A stretch of DNA of 64,000 nt from the NCBI GenBank assembly GCA_963735465.1, contig CAVTLA010000001.1, positions 2,604,001-2,668,000 of the forward strand. The letters run 5' to 3'. Source of the stretch: DASZHJ01 sp963735465. GTDB taxonomy: Bacteria > Pseudomonadota > Alphaproteobacteria > ATCC43930 > CGMCC-115725. The first letter of the stretch is position 1, and each line of letters starts with the position of its first letter. A program made the translations under genes and the position numbers. Positions 23,081 through 31,559 of the stretch are shown here, in pieces. The notes under the pieces were generated by a model. It searched no databases. It had not been told where the DNA came from and was given only the letters and a program-made list of their open reading frames with translations.

Positions 23081-24172
23081 CTAGCGCCGGCTCCGCCGCG
23101 CCACGCCGAGGGCGTGGTTCACCACTTTCTTCATCACCGTCGGCAGCGCCTGCTCCGAGAGCCGGTCGAGGGGCACCCAGAAGCCGTCGCCCTTGGCCTT
23201 GGCGCTGGCTTCGCCGGCGAGCACCGCCAGTTCCAGATGGAAATGCGTGAAGGTGTGGCGCACCGTGCCAGGAACCCTGGCCCAGCTCGCCCGCACCGGC
23301 GCCACCTTCTTCGCCTCGACCTCGCTGGCGCGTCCCTCGCGCCATTCGGTGGAGGGCACCTCGATCATGCCGCCCAGGAGTCCGCTCTCCGGCCGCCTGC
23401 GCAGCAGTACGGAGCCGTCGGGCCGCACCACCCAGAAGGCGGTGCCGCGCCGCGTCGGCTTCGCCGTCTTCTCGCGCCGGCGCGGCAGCTCCTCGGTGAT
23501 ACCCAGCGCGCGGGCGCGGCAGGCGCCCTGCCAGGGACAGAGGATGCATTTGGGCGCGCGCGGCGTGCAGATGGTGGCGCCGAGATCCATCAGCGCCTGG
23601 GCGAAGTCGCCGGCGCGCGCGTCCGGCACCAGGGGCTCCACCAATGCCCGGATCTCCGGTTTCGCCGCCGGCAGCGGCGTCTCCAGCGCGGCGAGGCGGG
23701 CGATCACCCGCTCCACGTTGCCGTCGACGGCGGCGGCCCTGCGGTCGAAGGCGATGGCGGCGATGGCGCCGGCCGTATAGGGGCCGATGCCCGGCAGCGA
23801 GCGCAGCCCCGCCTCGGTGTCGGGAAACCTCCCGTCATGCTCCGCCACCACGGCGCGGGCGCAGGCATGCAGATTGCGCGCCCGGGCGTAGTAGCCCATG
23901 CCCTGCCAGGCGTGCAGGACATCGTCGAGGGGCGCGGCGGCGAGCGCTTCCACGGTCGGAAAGCGCGTCACAAAGCGGTCAAAATAGCCCCCTACGGTGG
24001 CGACCGTGGTCTGCTGCAGCATGATCTCGCTGAGCCAGATGCGGTAAGGGTCGGGTTTCTCGTGGGGTTGCGCGCGCCAGGGCAGCGTCCGCCGATGCCG
24101 GTCGTACCAGGCCAGCAGCGCCGGGGCGAATGTGGGGGCCTCTGACAGAGGCTCGGCAACGATGGTGCCCAT
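23081..24172 (-). CDS. mutY: A/G-specific adenine DNA glycosylase
   Basis: A 363-residue base-excision repair enzyme removing adenine mispaired with 8-oxoguanine. Catalytic Glu49 is in SEIMLQQTTV, the HhH-GPD hairpin is LPGIGPYTAGAI and the key Asp150 is in AVDGNVERV. The [4Fe-4S] ligands are Cys202, 209, 212 and 218 (Cx6Cx2Cx5C). The C-terminal NUDIX-like 8-oxoG recognition domain begins near residue 235 (RRGTAFWVVRPDGSVLLRRR). It is divergent from the DUF721 gene across 76 bp, the usual alphaproteobacterial arrangement. Its stop codon is directly adjacent to that of the convergent ccrM. Confidence 0.96.
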   Translation of the reverse strand: MGTIVAEPLSEAPTFAPALLAWYDRHRRTLPWRAQPHEKPDPYRIWLSEIMLQQTTVATVGGYFDRFVTRFPTVEALAAAPLDDVLHAWQGMGYYARARNLHACARAVVAEHDGRFPDTEAGLRSLPGIGPYTAGAIAAIAFDRRAAAVDGNVERVIARLAALETPLPAAKPEIRALVEPLVPDARAGDFAQALMDLGATICTPRAPKCILCPWQGACRARALGITEELPRRREKTAKPTRRGTAFWVVRPDGSVLLRRRPESGLLGGMIEVPSTEWREGRASEVEAKKVAPVRASWARVPGTVRHTFTHFHLELAVLAGEASAKAKGDGFWVPLDRLSEQALPTVMKKVVNHALGVARRSRR

Positions 24173-24248
24173 CGGCAGGGGCTCGGCTTTCCTTCGACGG
24201 CGGCGCCACCCAAGTTTACCATGGGGCCCCGGTCAGGAGCGCGGTTCG

Positions 24249-24743
24249 ATGGCGGCGAGAGAAGAAAGCGAGCGGCGCGGCTATCTGCGGATGGTCGGAC
24301 AGGAACTGCCCCGCGTCGCCGGACGCATCCTCGGCAAGCACGGGCTCGGCGAGGCGCAACTGGTCGCCGAATGGGCGACCGTGGTGGGAGCGGAGCTCGC
24401 CGCCACCACGCTTCCGGTCAAGCTCAGCTTCCCCGCGGGCGGGCGGCGCAGCGGGACCCTCAAGCTCCGCGTCACCTCCACGGCGGCACTCGCCGTGCAG
24501 CACCGGGAGCCGCAGATCCTCGAGCGCATCAACGGCTTCTTCGGCTACGGCGCCGTCGCGCGACTCGTTCTTGTGCAGGGCCCGCTGCCACAACAGCGGG
24601 TGCCGGCCTCCCCGGCGCCCCGGGCCCTGACCCCCGCCGAGGCCGCCGGCCTCGCCGAGCGGCTGGAGCAAGTTCCTGATTCCGCCCTTAAATCCGCATT
24701 GGAGCGGCTCGGCGCCGCAATTCTGGGTGATCGCCGCCGGTGA
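24249..24743 (+). CDS. DUF721 protein (DciA-like)
   Basis: A 164-residue protein with the DUF721/DciA domain: LVAEWATVVGAELAATTLPVKLSF followed by GTLKLRVTSTAALAVQHREPQILERINGFFGYGAV. DciA proteins load or operate the replicative helicase DnaB in bacteria that lack DnaC. Alphaproteobacterial homologues sit between mutY and a DsbA-like gene near smc, exactly as here. I used the ATG at 24249, which has AGGAG about 10 bases upstream; a longer start at 24132 would overlap mutY. The tail from residue about 115 is Ala/Pro-rich. The DciA assignment rests on the domain and context; helicase loading in this clade is inferred. Confidence 0.8.
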   Translation: MAAREESERRGYLRMVGQELPRVAGRILGKHGLGEAQLVAEWATVVGAELAATTLPVKLSFPAGGRRSGTLKLRVTSTAALAVQHREPQILERINGFFGYGAVARLVLVQGPLPQQRVPASPAPRALTPAEAAGLAERLEQVPDSALKSALERLGAAILGDRRR

Positions 24744-24758
24744 CGGCCGTGCCGTCGC

Positions 24759-24787
24759 TTGCAATGCGGAAGCGCTCCACTTAGCAT
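24759..24787 (+). promoter_or_regulatory. Putative promoter for the DsbA-like gene
   Basis: TTGCAA (24759-24764), a 17-bp spacer, then TAGCAT (24782-24787), four of six matches in each hexamer. Predicted start is near 24794, about 20 nt before the ATG and upstream of the GGAGAG ribosome-binding site. Confidence 0.45.
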
Positions 24788-24813
24788 CAACATCTAGTGG
24801 TCTGGAGAGACAA

Positions 24814-25425
24814 ATGTCGAAGATTTGGATGGTCTTAGGGATGGCGGCGGTGGCCGTGGGCCTGCTGGGCGCGAACCCCGCGGTCGCCCAGAGCCCCCAG
24901 GCGACCCCCGACGACCGCATCCTCGGCAAGGCGGATGCCCCGATCACGATCTACGAGTACGCCTCGCTGACCTGCCCGCACTGCGCGGAGTTCGACAAGG
25001 AGACGCTGCCCAAGCTCAAGGAAGCCTGGCTCGACACCGGCAAGGCGCGGCTGATCTTCCGCGACTTCCCCTTGGACAGTCCCGCCCTCAAGGCGGCGAT
25101 GCTGGCGCGCTGCGCGCCGCCGGAGCAGTTCTACGGCTTCATCGACGTGCTGTTCCGCGGCCAGCAGAGCTGGGCGGTCTCGCGCGACCTCGATGGCGCG
25201 CTGGGCAAGCTCGCCAAGCTCGGCGGCCTCAGCGAGGAGACCTACGCCGCCTGCATGAAGAACGACGAGCTGCAGAAACGGATCGTGGCGGAGCGCTACG
25301 AGGCGGAGAACCAGTTCGGCGTGGATTCGACGCCGACCTTCTTCATCAACGGGAAGAAGTTCGTCGGCGCCCAGCCCTTCCCCGAGTTCGACCGCGCCCT
25401 CACTCAGGCGGGCTCCAAGTCCTGA
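24814..25425 (+). CDS. DsbA-like periplasmic thiol oxidoreductase
   Basis: A 203-residue exported protein: signal peptide with likely cleavage after ANPAVA (residue 25), then a thioredoxin-fold DsbA/DsbG-type domain with active-site CPHC (Cys54/Cys57), the cis-proline loop STPTFFING and a helical insert (YGFIDVLFRGQQSWAV). It should form or exchange disulfides in periplasmic proteins. Homologues in this position, between DUF721 and smc, are standard in Alphaproteobacteria. GGAGAG lies four bases before the ATG, fixing the start. A DsbB partner is not in the window. Confidence 0.9.
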   Translation: MSKIWMVLGMAAVAVGLLGANPAVAQSPQATPDDRILGKADAPITIYEYASLTCPHCAEFDKETLPKLKEAWLDTGKARLIFRDFPLDSPALKAAMLARCAPPEQFYGFIDVLFRGQQSWAVSRDLDGALGKLAKLGGLSEETYAACMKNDELQKRIVAERYEAENQFGVDSTPTFFINGKKFVGAQPFPEFDRALTQAGSKS

Positions 25426-25479
25426 TGACAGCGGCACCGACCCACCAGCCAGCGACAACAACCGGCGGAACCCCATAGC

Positions 25480-28400
25480 GTGCAATTCTCAAAACTCCGC
25501 CTGAGCGGCTTCAAGTCTTTCGTCGAGGCGACGGACCTCATGATCGAGCCGGGCATGACCGGCATCGTCGGCCCCAACGGCTGCGGCAAGTCGAACCTCG
25601 TCGAGGCCCTGCGCTGGGCCATGGGCGAGACCTCCGCCAAGCGCCTGCGCGGCGGCGAGATGGACGACGTCATCTTCGGCGGCACCGCCGGCCGCCCGGC
25701 GCGCAACGTCGCGGAAGTGACGCTGCACCTGGACAATGCCGGTCGCGACGCGCCGCAGCTCTACAACGAGCATTCCGAGATCGAGGTGGTGCGCCGCATC
25801 GAGCGCGGCCTCGGCTCCGCCTACAAGGTCAACGGCAAGGAGGTGCGCGCCCGCGACGTGCAGCTCCTCTTCGCCGACCTCGCCACCGGTGCCCATTCCA
25901 CCGCCATGGTGAGCCAGGGCCGCGTCGGCTGGATCATCGGCGCCAAGGCGATCGAGCGCCGCACCCTGCTGGAGGAAGCCGCCGGCATCTCCGGCCTGCA
26001 TGCCCGCCGCCACGAGGCGGAGCTTCGCCTCAACGCCGCCGAGACCAACCTCACCCGCCTCGACGACATCATCCGCGCCCAGGAGGAGCAGCTCGAGTCC
26101 CTGAAGAAGCAGGCGCGTCAGGCCAATCGCTATCGCCGGCTCTCCGACCACATCCGGCGCGCCGAGGCGATGGTCCTGCACCTGCGCTGGCTCAAGGCGA
26201 CGGCGGAGCAGGAAGCCGCCGCCGAGCGGCTCCACGCGGTGGAGCGCGAGGTGGGCGAGCTCACCATGACGGCGATGGCCGCGGACCGCACCCGCGAGGA
26301 AGCGGCGCGCGTGCTGCCGGGCTTGCGCCAGAGCGAGGCCGCCGCGTCGGCGGAGCTGCAGCGCCTGACCCTGGCGCTGCAAGGCCTCGAGGAAGAGGAG
26401 CGCCGGGTCGCCGAGGCCCGCGCCACCGCCGAGGAGCGGCTGCGGCAGGTCGCCCACGACATGGAGCGCGAGCAGTCCCTGACGGCGGATGCCCAGGCGG
26501 CCCTCGACCAGCTCGGCGGCGAGAGGCAGGTGCTGCGGGACGCCCAGACCAACGAGGCGGCGGAGCAGGCCGCCGCCAGCGACGCGCTTGCCGTCGTACG
26601 CGGCGAGGTCGGCGAGCTCGAGACCGAGATTCACCGCCTGACCCAGGAAGCGGCCGAGCTGGAGGCGCGCCGGTCGGCGCTTGCGCGCGAGGCCGAGGAG
26701 ATGGCCGAGCGCCGGACGCGCCTCTCCGAGCGCCGCTCGGAGATCGAGCGCCAGCGCGCGACCCTCGAGGCGGAGGCCGTGCCGGGCGGGATCGTCGAGG
26801 CCGCGTTGGCCCTGGTCGCCGCCGCGGAAGCCGAGATGGCGCGCGCCAGCGCCGCCACCGACGAGGCGGAAGCCAAGCTGCGTGCCGCCGAGCAGATCGA
26901 GCAGGCGGCGCGCGCGCCGCTGGAGGCCGCCGAGACCCAGCGGCAGAAAATCAACACCGAGGCGCAGGCGCTGAGCGAGCTGCTCTCCGCCACCGCGGGC
27001 CGCCAGGCGACGCCTCTCATCGACACGCTTCGGGTCGAGAAGGGCTTCGAGGCGGCATTGGGCGCGGCGCTCGGCGACGATCTCCACGCGCCGCTCGATC
27101 CCTCCGCCGCCATCCATTGGGCGGCGCTGCCGCAATACGACAGCCCGCCGGACCTGCCGTCGGAGACCGAGAGTCTCGCCCATCACGTCACGGCGCCCGC
27201 GGTGCTGCAGCGGCGTCTGGCCCAGATCGGCGTCGTCCCCGACGCCGCCACCGCCGAGCGCCTGCGCGAGCGGCTGCGGCCGGGCCAACGCCTGGTCAGC
27301 CGCGACGGCGCCCTCTGGCGCTGGGACGGGTTGACCCGCGCCGCGGGCACACCCACGGCCGCGGCGCAGCGCCTGCGCCAGCGCAATCGCCTGGCGGAGC
27401 TCTCCGAGCAGCTGGTCGGCGCCGAGCGCGAGGTTGCCGAGCGCAGCCAGGCCCTCGAGGCCGCCCGCGCCGACGTCACCGCGGCCTCCACTGCCGCCCG
27501 CGCGGCGCGCGCCGCGGCCCAGGACACCGTGCGTCTCCTCGCGGTCATGCGCGAGCGCCAGATCGTGCTGACCCAGCGCCAGGCGGAGACGGATAGCCGC
27601 CTCGCCGGTCTCGCGGATACCGCGACCCAGGTGGCCTCCGATCTCGCCGACGCCGAGAGCCGCGAGCGCACCGCCCGCGATACCCTGACGACGCTGGGCG
27701 ACCCCGCCCTGGCCCGCGACCGCGTGGCGGCATTGCGCGTGACTCTCGGCGATCAGCGCGCCCTGCAGATCATGCGGCAGAGCGATCTCGACCGGCAGAT
27801 GCACGACGCCGAGAACCGCCGCCAGCGCCTGGAGGCGATCGGCGCCGACGAGCGCTCGTGGCGCGAGCGCGCCGAGGCCGCCGCCCGCCAGGAGACCGCG
27901 CTCGAGGAGCGCCGTGCGGCGCTCGCCGGCGAGATCGAGGGGCTGATGCGCCGGCCCGCCGAGCTGGCGGAGCAGCGCGACGCGCTGGCGGAATCGATCG
28001 CGCGCTCGACCGAGAAGCGCAACCGCACCGGCGACGAGCTGGCGACCGCGGAAACCCATCTCGCGGAAGCGGAGAAGGCGGCGAAAGCCGCCGAGGCGGC
28101 ACTCGCCGGCGCCCGCGAGGAGCGCGTGCGCTGCGAGGGCCTGCGGGACCAGGCGGCGCACGGCTGCGAGGAAGTGTCCAACCGCATCGCCGAGCGTCTG
28201 GGCACCACGCCGGACCGGGTGGCCGAAATCGGCGAGATCGCCGCCAACGAGGATCTGCCGGATCTGGAGCAGGCGGAGACCCGTCTCGACCGCCTGTCGC
28301 GGGAGCGCGAGAACATGGGTCCGGTCAATCTGGTGGCGGAGGCCGAGGCCAACGAGCTGGAGCAGCGCGTGCAAAGCCTCAAGGCCGAGCGCGAGGACCT

Positions 28401-28956
28401 CATGCAGGCGATCGCCAAGCTGCGCCAGGGCATCAATGCCCTCAACCGCGAGGGCCGGGAGCGGCTGGTGGCCGCCTTCGCCAAGGTGAACGAGCACTTC
28501 CAGGAACTGTTCGTGCGCCTCTTCGGCGGCGGCCGGGCGCATCTTGAGCTGCGTCAGCCCGAGGAAGGCGACGACAAGGATCCGCTGGAGTCCGGCCTGG
28601 AGATCATGGCAAGCCCGCCGGGCAAGCGGCTGCAGAACCTGTCGCTGCTGTCGGGCGGCGAGCAGGCGTTGACCGCGCTCGCTCTCCTTTTTGCGGTATT
28701 CCTCACCAACCCGGCCCCGATCTGCGTGCTGGACGAGGTGGACGCACCTCTGGACGACGCCAACGTCGACCGGTTCTGCCGCATGGTGGAGGAGATCGCA
28801 GAGAGCACCCAGACCCGCTTCCTGGTGATCACCCATCACCGCGTCACCATGGCGCGGATGGACCGCCTTTTCGGGGTCACCATGGCCGAGCGCGGTGTCT
28901 CTCAGCTGGTTTCCGTCGACCTCCAGGCCGCCGAGCAGCTGCGCCAGACCGCCTGA
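25480..28956 (+). CDS. smc: Chromosome segregation protein SMC
   Basis: A 1158-residue SMC ATPase that, with ScpA/ScpB, forms bacterial condensin and extrudes DNA loops to organise and separate chromosomes. Walker A is GPNGCGKSN (about 31-39). Long coiled coils run from about 170 to 500 and from 640 to 990, either side of a compact hinge (ATPLIDTLRVEKGFEAALGA onward). The C-terminal head has the signature LSGGEQALTALALL and Walker B ICVLDEVDAPLDD. It starts at GTG with a weak GGCGGAA element upstream. Gene position after a DsbA-like gene matches other Alphaproteobacteria. Confidence 0.96.
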   Translation: MQFSKLRLSGFKSFVEATDLMIEPGMTGIVGPNGCGKSNLVEALRWAMGETSAKRLRGGEMDDVIFGGTAGRPARNVAEVTLHLDNAGRDAPQLYNEHSEIEVVRRIERGLGSAYKVNGKEVRARDVQLLFADLATGAHSTAMVSQGRVGWIIGAKAIERRTLLEEAAGISGLHARRHEAELRLNAAETNLTRLDDIIRAQEEQLESLKKQARQANRYRRLSDHIRRAEAMVLHLRWLKATAEQEAAAERLHAVEREVGELTMTAMAADRTREEAARVLPGLRQSEAAASAELQRLTLALQGLEEEERRVAEARATAEERLRQVAHDMEREQSLTADAQAALDQLGGERQVLRDAQTNEAAEQAAASDALAVVRGEVGELETEIHRLTQEAAELEARRSALAREAEEMAERRTRLSERRSEIERQRATLEAEAVPGGIVEAALALVAAAEAEMARASAATDEAEAKLRAAEQIEQAARAPLEAAETQRQKINTEAQALSELLSATAGRQATPLIDTLRVEKGFEAALGAALGDDLHAPLDPSAAIHWAALPQYDSPPDLPSETESLAHHVTAPAVLQRRLAQIGVVPDAATAERLRERLRPGQRLVSRDGALWRWDGLTRAAGTPTAAAQRLRQRNRLAELSEQLVGAEREVAERSQALEAARADVTAASTAARAARAAAQDTVRLLAVMRERQIVLTQRQAETDSRLAGLADTATQVASDLADAESRERTARDTLTTLGDPALARDRVAALRVTLGDQRALQIMRQSDLDRQMHDAENRRQRLEAIGADERSWRERAEAAARQETALEERRAALAGEIEGLMRRPAELAEQRDALAESIARSTEKRNRTGDELATAETHLAEAEKAAKAAEAALAGAREERVRCEGLRDQAAHGCEEVSNRIAERLGTTPDRVAEIGEIAANEDLPDLEQAETRLDRLSRERENMGPVNLVAEAEANELEQRVQSLKAEREDLMQAIAKLRQGINALNREGRERLVAAFAKVNEHFQELFVRLFGGGRAHLELRQPEEGDDKDPLESGLEIMASPPGKRLQNLSLLSGGEQALTALALLFAVFLTNPAPICVLDEVDAPLDDANVDRFCRMVEEIAESTQTRFLVITHHRVTMARMDRLFGVTMAERGVSQLVSVDLQAAEQLRQTA

Positions 28957-29023
28957 TCGGAAAGCGCCGAAAGCGGCGGATTTCTGCGGCTTTCTGACGC
29001 TGCCTGCGGCACCCCTCCGAGCC

Positions 29024-29052
29024 TTGACTCCGGGGGTACCGCCCCCTAAGGT
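29024..29052 (+). promoter_or_regulatory. Putative promoter of the ATP synthase F0 operon
   Basis: TTGACT (29024-29029), a 17-bp spacer, then TAAGGT (29047-29052). The -35 is strong, the -10 weaker. The spacer contains a palindrome (GGGGG-TACCG-CCCCC) that could bind a regulator or form a hairpin. It lies 55 bp before atpI in the 150-bp gap after smc. Confidence 0.5.
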
Positions 29053-29106
29053 GCGCGCCGTTTCGGCGCTTGCGGGGCTGTGATCTGAGGCGGGCTCCGC
29101 ACCGGC

Positions 29107-29508
29107 ATGAAGGCCCTGGCGATGAGCGAGCCGACTGAGCCGGATGCCCTGAAAGCGCTGGGGGCGCGTATCGAGGAGGCGCGACGCGCTCAGGAGGGGC
29201 CGCGGCGCGCCGTCCAAGGGGGAGAACCTGATCCATCTGCCGGCGCGGCAATGGGTCTTGGCTTCCGCATCGGTCTTGAGCTGGTGGTTGCCGTCTTCGT
29301 CGGCTTCGCGATCGGATGGGCGATCGATCACTGGCTCGGCACGAAGCCGTGGGGGCTCCTGGTGTTTCTCTTCCTCGGCATCGGCGCGGGCTTGACGAAC
29401 GTCTACCGCGTCGTCAAAGGGATGGGGATGGGCGTGGGGTACAAGGTCGGCACGCCGCCGACGGCCCCGCGTAGAAGAGACGAACAGGACGGTTGGGACG
29501 AGGACTGA
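29107..29508 (+). CDS. atpI: ATP synthase accessory protein AtpI
   Basis: A 133-residue protein with a charged cytoplasmic N-terminus of about 45 residues and two membrane helices (LELVVAVFVGFAIGWAIDHW and WGLLVFLFLGIGAGLTNVY), as in AtpI/AtpZ proteins encoded first in F0 operons. These assist c-ring assembly or Mg2+ supply. The ATG at 29107 and one at 29122 are both possible; the second has AAGG about ten bases upstream. The gene starts an operon with atpB one base after its stop. Confidence 0.88.
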   Translation: MKALAMSEPTEPDALKALGARIEEARRAQEGPRRAVQGGEPDPSAGAAMGLGFRIGLELVVAVFVGFAIGWAIDHWLGTKPWGLLVFLFLGIGAGLTNVYRVVKGMGMGVGYKVGTPPTAPRRRDEQDGWDED

Positions 29509-29509
29509 C

Positions 29510-30241
29510 GTGGCGGCTGAATCAAGTCCACTCCATCAATTCACCATCGAGCGGCTCGCCGACATACATGTCGGCGGCCTCGATTTCTCCTTCACGAATT
29601 CGTCGCTGCTGATGGTGCTCAGCGCGGGCCTCGTCACCCTCCTGATGGTGACGGCGACCCAGGGGGCGACGCTGGTGCCTGGCCGGCTGCAGTCGCTGGC
29701 GGAGATGCTCTACGATTTCATTGCCAACATGGTGCAGGAGAACGTCGGCGACGAGGGCAAGCAGTACTTCCCGTTCCTCTTCACCCTCTTCATGTTCATC
29801 CTGTTCGGCAATCTCCTGGGCCTCATCCCCTACAGCTTCACCTTCACCAGCCACATCGTGGTCACCTTCGCGATGGCGGCGATCGTGTTCATCGGCGTCA
29901 CCCTCATCGGCATCGCGCGGCACGGCTTTCATTTCCTGAGCCTCTTCGTGCCGCACGGCGTGCCGAAGGTGCTGCTCCTGCTGCTGGTGCCGATCGAGAT
30001 GCTGTCCTACTGCATCCGCCCCTTCACCCTTTCGGTCCGCCTCTTCGCCAACATGGTGGCAGGCCACACGATGCTGGCGATCTTCGCGGGCTTCGCCAGC
30101 TCGCTGGGCATCTTCTTCTTCGCGCCGATCGCGATGGATACCGCGCTGGTGCTGCTGGAATTCCTGGTCGCGGCGCTGCAGGCCTACGTCTTCACCATCC
30201 TGTCGTGCCTCTACCTGCGCGACGCCATCCATCTGCACTGA
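29510..30241 (+). CDS. atpB: F0F1 ATP synthase subunit a
   Basis: The 243-residue stator membrane subunit that forms the proton half-channels against the c-ring. The essential arginine is in the helix LSVRLFANMVAGHTMLAIF, and further helices (FPFLFTLFMFILFGNLLGLI, ALVLLEFLVAALQAYVFTI) match the family. It starts at GTG and is nearly contiguous with atpI, implying translational coupling. F0 genes are separated from F1 genes, as is usual in Alphaproteobacteria. Confidence 0.96.
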   Translation: MAAESSPLHQFTIERLADIHVGGLDFSFTNSSLLMVLSAGLVTLLMVTATQGATLVPGRLQSLAEMLYDFIANMVQENVGDEGKQYFPFLFTLFMFILFGNLLGLIPYSFTFTSHIVVTFAMAAIVFIGVTLIGIARHGFHFLSLFVPHGVPKVLLLLLVPIEMLSYCIRPFTLSVRLFANMVAGHTMLAIFAGFASSLGIFFFAPIAMDTALVLLEFLVAALQAYVFTILSCLYLRDAIHLH

Positions 30242-30283
30242 GCCGACACCCCTTTCCCCTTTTCCAACCAGAGGACCCTTTCC

Positions 30284-30505
30284 ATGGATCTCGCATCGGC
30301 CAAAATGATCGGCGCCGGTCTCGCCTGTATCGCGCTGGTGGGCGCCGGTATCGGCATCGGCAACGTGTTCTCCGCCCTCATCAACTCGCTGGCCCGCAAC
30401 CCGGCGGCGCAGGTCACGACCTGGGCCTTCCTGGGCTTCGCGCTGGCGGAGGCGACCGGTCTCTTCGGCCTGCTGATCGCGTTCATGATCCTGTTCGCGT
30501 TCTAA
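30284..30505 (+). CDS. atpE: F0F1 ATP synthase subunit c
   Basis: The 73-residue proteolipid hairpin forming the rotor ring: two glycine-rich helices joined by the polar loop ARNPAAQ (Arg38-Asn39-Pro40), with the proton-carrying carboxylate Glu56 in ALAEATGLFGLL. None of the Na+-binding residues seen in sodium-type rings is apparent, so it should be proton-coupled. A GAGGA ribosome-binding site lies about nine bases before the ATG. Confidence 0.97.
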   Translation: MDLASAKMIGAGLACIALVGAGIGIGNVFSALINSLARNPAAQVTTWAFLGFALAEATGLFGLLIAFMILFAF

Positions 30506-30545
30506 GCCCCTAGACCGCACTCCGGCTTCGGGAGCGCATCGGGCG

Positions 30546-31040
30546 ATGCCGCAACTCGACCTCTCCACCTTCCCGTCCCAGCTGTTCTGGCTGGCGGTGG
30601 TGTTCCTCATCCTCTACGTGCTGATGGCGCGGGTGGGACTGCCGCGGGTCGGCAAGATGATCATTCTGCGCAAGCAGAAGATCGAGGACGACCTCGGCCG
30701 GGCGGCGCAGATGAAGGCCGAGGCGGACGCCGTCATGGCCGCCTATGAGCGCGCCCTCGCCGACGCGCGGACGCAAGCCCAGGCCACGCTCAAGGAGGCG
30801 ATGGACCGCTTCGCCGCCGTGGCCAACGAGCGCCAGCACCGGGCGACGGAGAAGCTCGCGGCCGAGACCGCCGTCGCCGAGCGCCGCATCGCCGAGGCGA
30901 AGGCCCAGGCGCTCGCCGGCCTGCGCGTCGTGGCGGTGGAGGTGGCGCGCGCCGCAACCCGGAAGATCGCCGGCGTGGAGATCGACGAGGCGCGAGCCCT
31001 GGTCGCCGTCGATCGCGTCATGAAGGAGCGCGCGGGATGA
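30546..31040 (+). CDS. F0F1 ATP synthase subunit b'
   Basis: A 164-residue peripheral-stalk subunit: one N-terminal helix (FWLAVVFLILYVLMARVGL) followed by a long charged helix. The start MPQLDLSTFPSQLFWLAV is characteristic of the b' (rather than b) form in Alphaproteobacteria and phototrophs. It pairs with the product of the next gene as a b-b' heterodimer linking F0 to delta. Its stop overlaps the atpF start (ATGA at 31037-31040). Confidence 0.93.
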   Translation: MPQLDLSTFPSQLFWLAVVFLILYVLMARVGLPRVGKMIILRKQKIEDDLGRAAQMKAEADAVMAAYERALADARTQAQATLKEAMDRFAAVANERQHRATEKLAAETAVAERRIAEAKAQALAGLRVVAVEVARAATRKIAGVEIDEARALVAVDRVMKERAG

Positions 31041-31531
31041 TCGCCGAGCTGTTCCACGATCCCGAGCTCGCCGTCGCCATCGCATTCGTGCTGGCGATGG
31101 TCCTGGTCGGCAAGCGTGCGTGGGTCACGGTGATCGGGTTGATCGACGCCCGCACCCTGAAGATCAAGACGGAGCTCGACCAGGCGCAGAAGCTCCGCGA
31201 CGAGGCGCAGCGCACCCTCGCGCATTTCCAGCGCAAGCAGCGCGATGCGCTCCAGGAAGCCGGCGCCATCGTCACGCACGCGAAGGAAGAGGCCGGGCGC
31301 TACGCCGAGAAGGCGCGGCGGGATCTCGAGGCCGCAATCGAGCGGCGCGAGCGTCTTTCCATCGAGAAGGTCGCCCTCGCCGAAGCCAAGGCCCTGGCCG
31401 AGGTGCGCAACGCTGCGGTCGACATCGCCATCGGCGCCGCCCGCCGGGTGATCGCCGACAGCCTGGGCGGCGCCCAGGGCTCGGCCCTCGTCGACCAGGC
31501 GATCGCCGAGCTGCCGCTCCGGCTCAACTAG
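31037..31531 (+). CDS. atpF: F0F1 ATP synthase subunit b
   Basis: A 164-residue stator subunit with an N-terminal membrane helix (VAIAFVLAMVLVGKRAWVTV) and a long coiled-coil helix (residues about 35-150) rich in Ala, Glu, Arg and Lys. It forms a heterodimer with the b' subunit encoded just upstream, with which it overlaps by four bases. It is the last gene of the F0 operon and ends 28 bp from the convergent alanine dehydrogenase gene, with no strong terminator hairpin in between. Confidence 0.94.
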   Translation: MIAELFHDPELAVAIAFVLAMVLVGKRAWVTVIGLIDARTLKIKTELDQAQKLRDEAQRTLAHFQRKQRDALQEAGAIVTHAKEEAGRYAEKARRDLEAAIERRERLSIEKVALAEAKALAEVRNAAVDIAIGAARRVIADSLGGAQGSALVDQAIAELPLRLN

Positions 31532-31559
31532 CTCTCAGCTGTCTCATAGTGCCCTCGCT

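Noticed and set aside
25489..29331. A 1280-codon open frame antisense to smc and atpI
   Set aside because: It mirrors the codon structure of smc in high-GC DNA, has no recognisable domain and overlaps genes with full family support.
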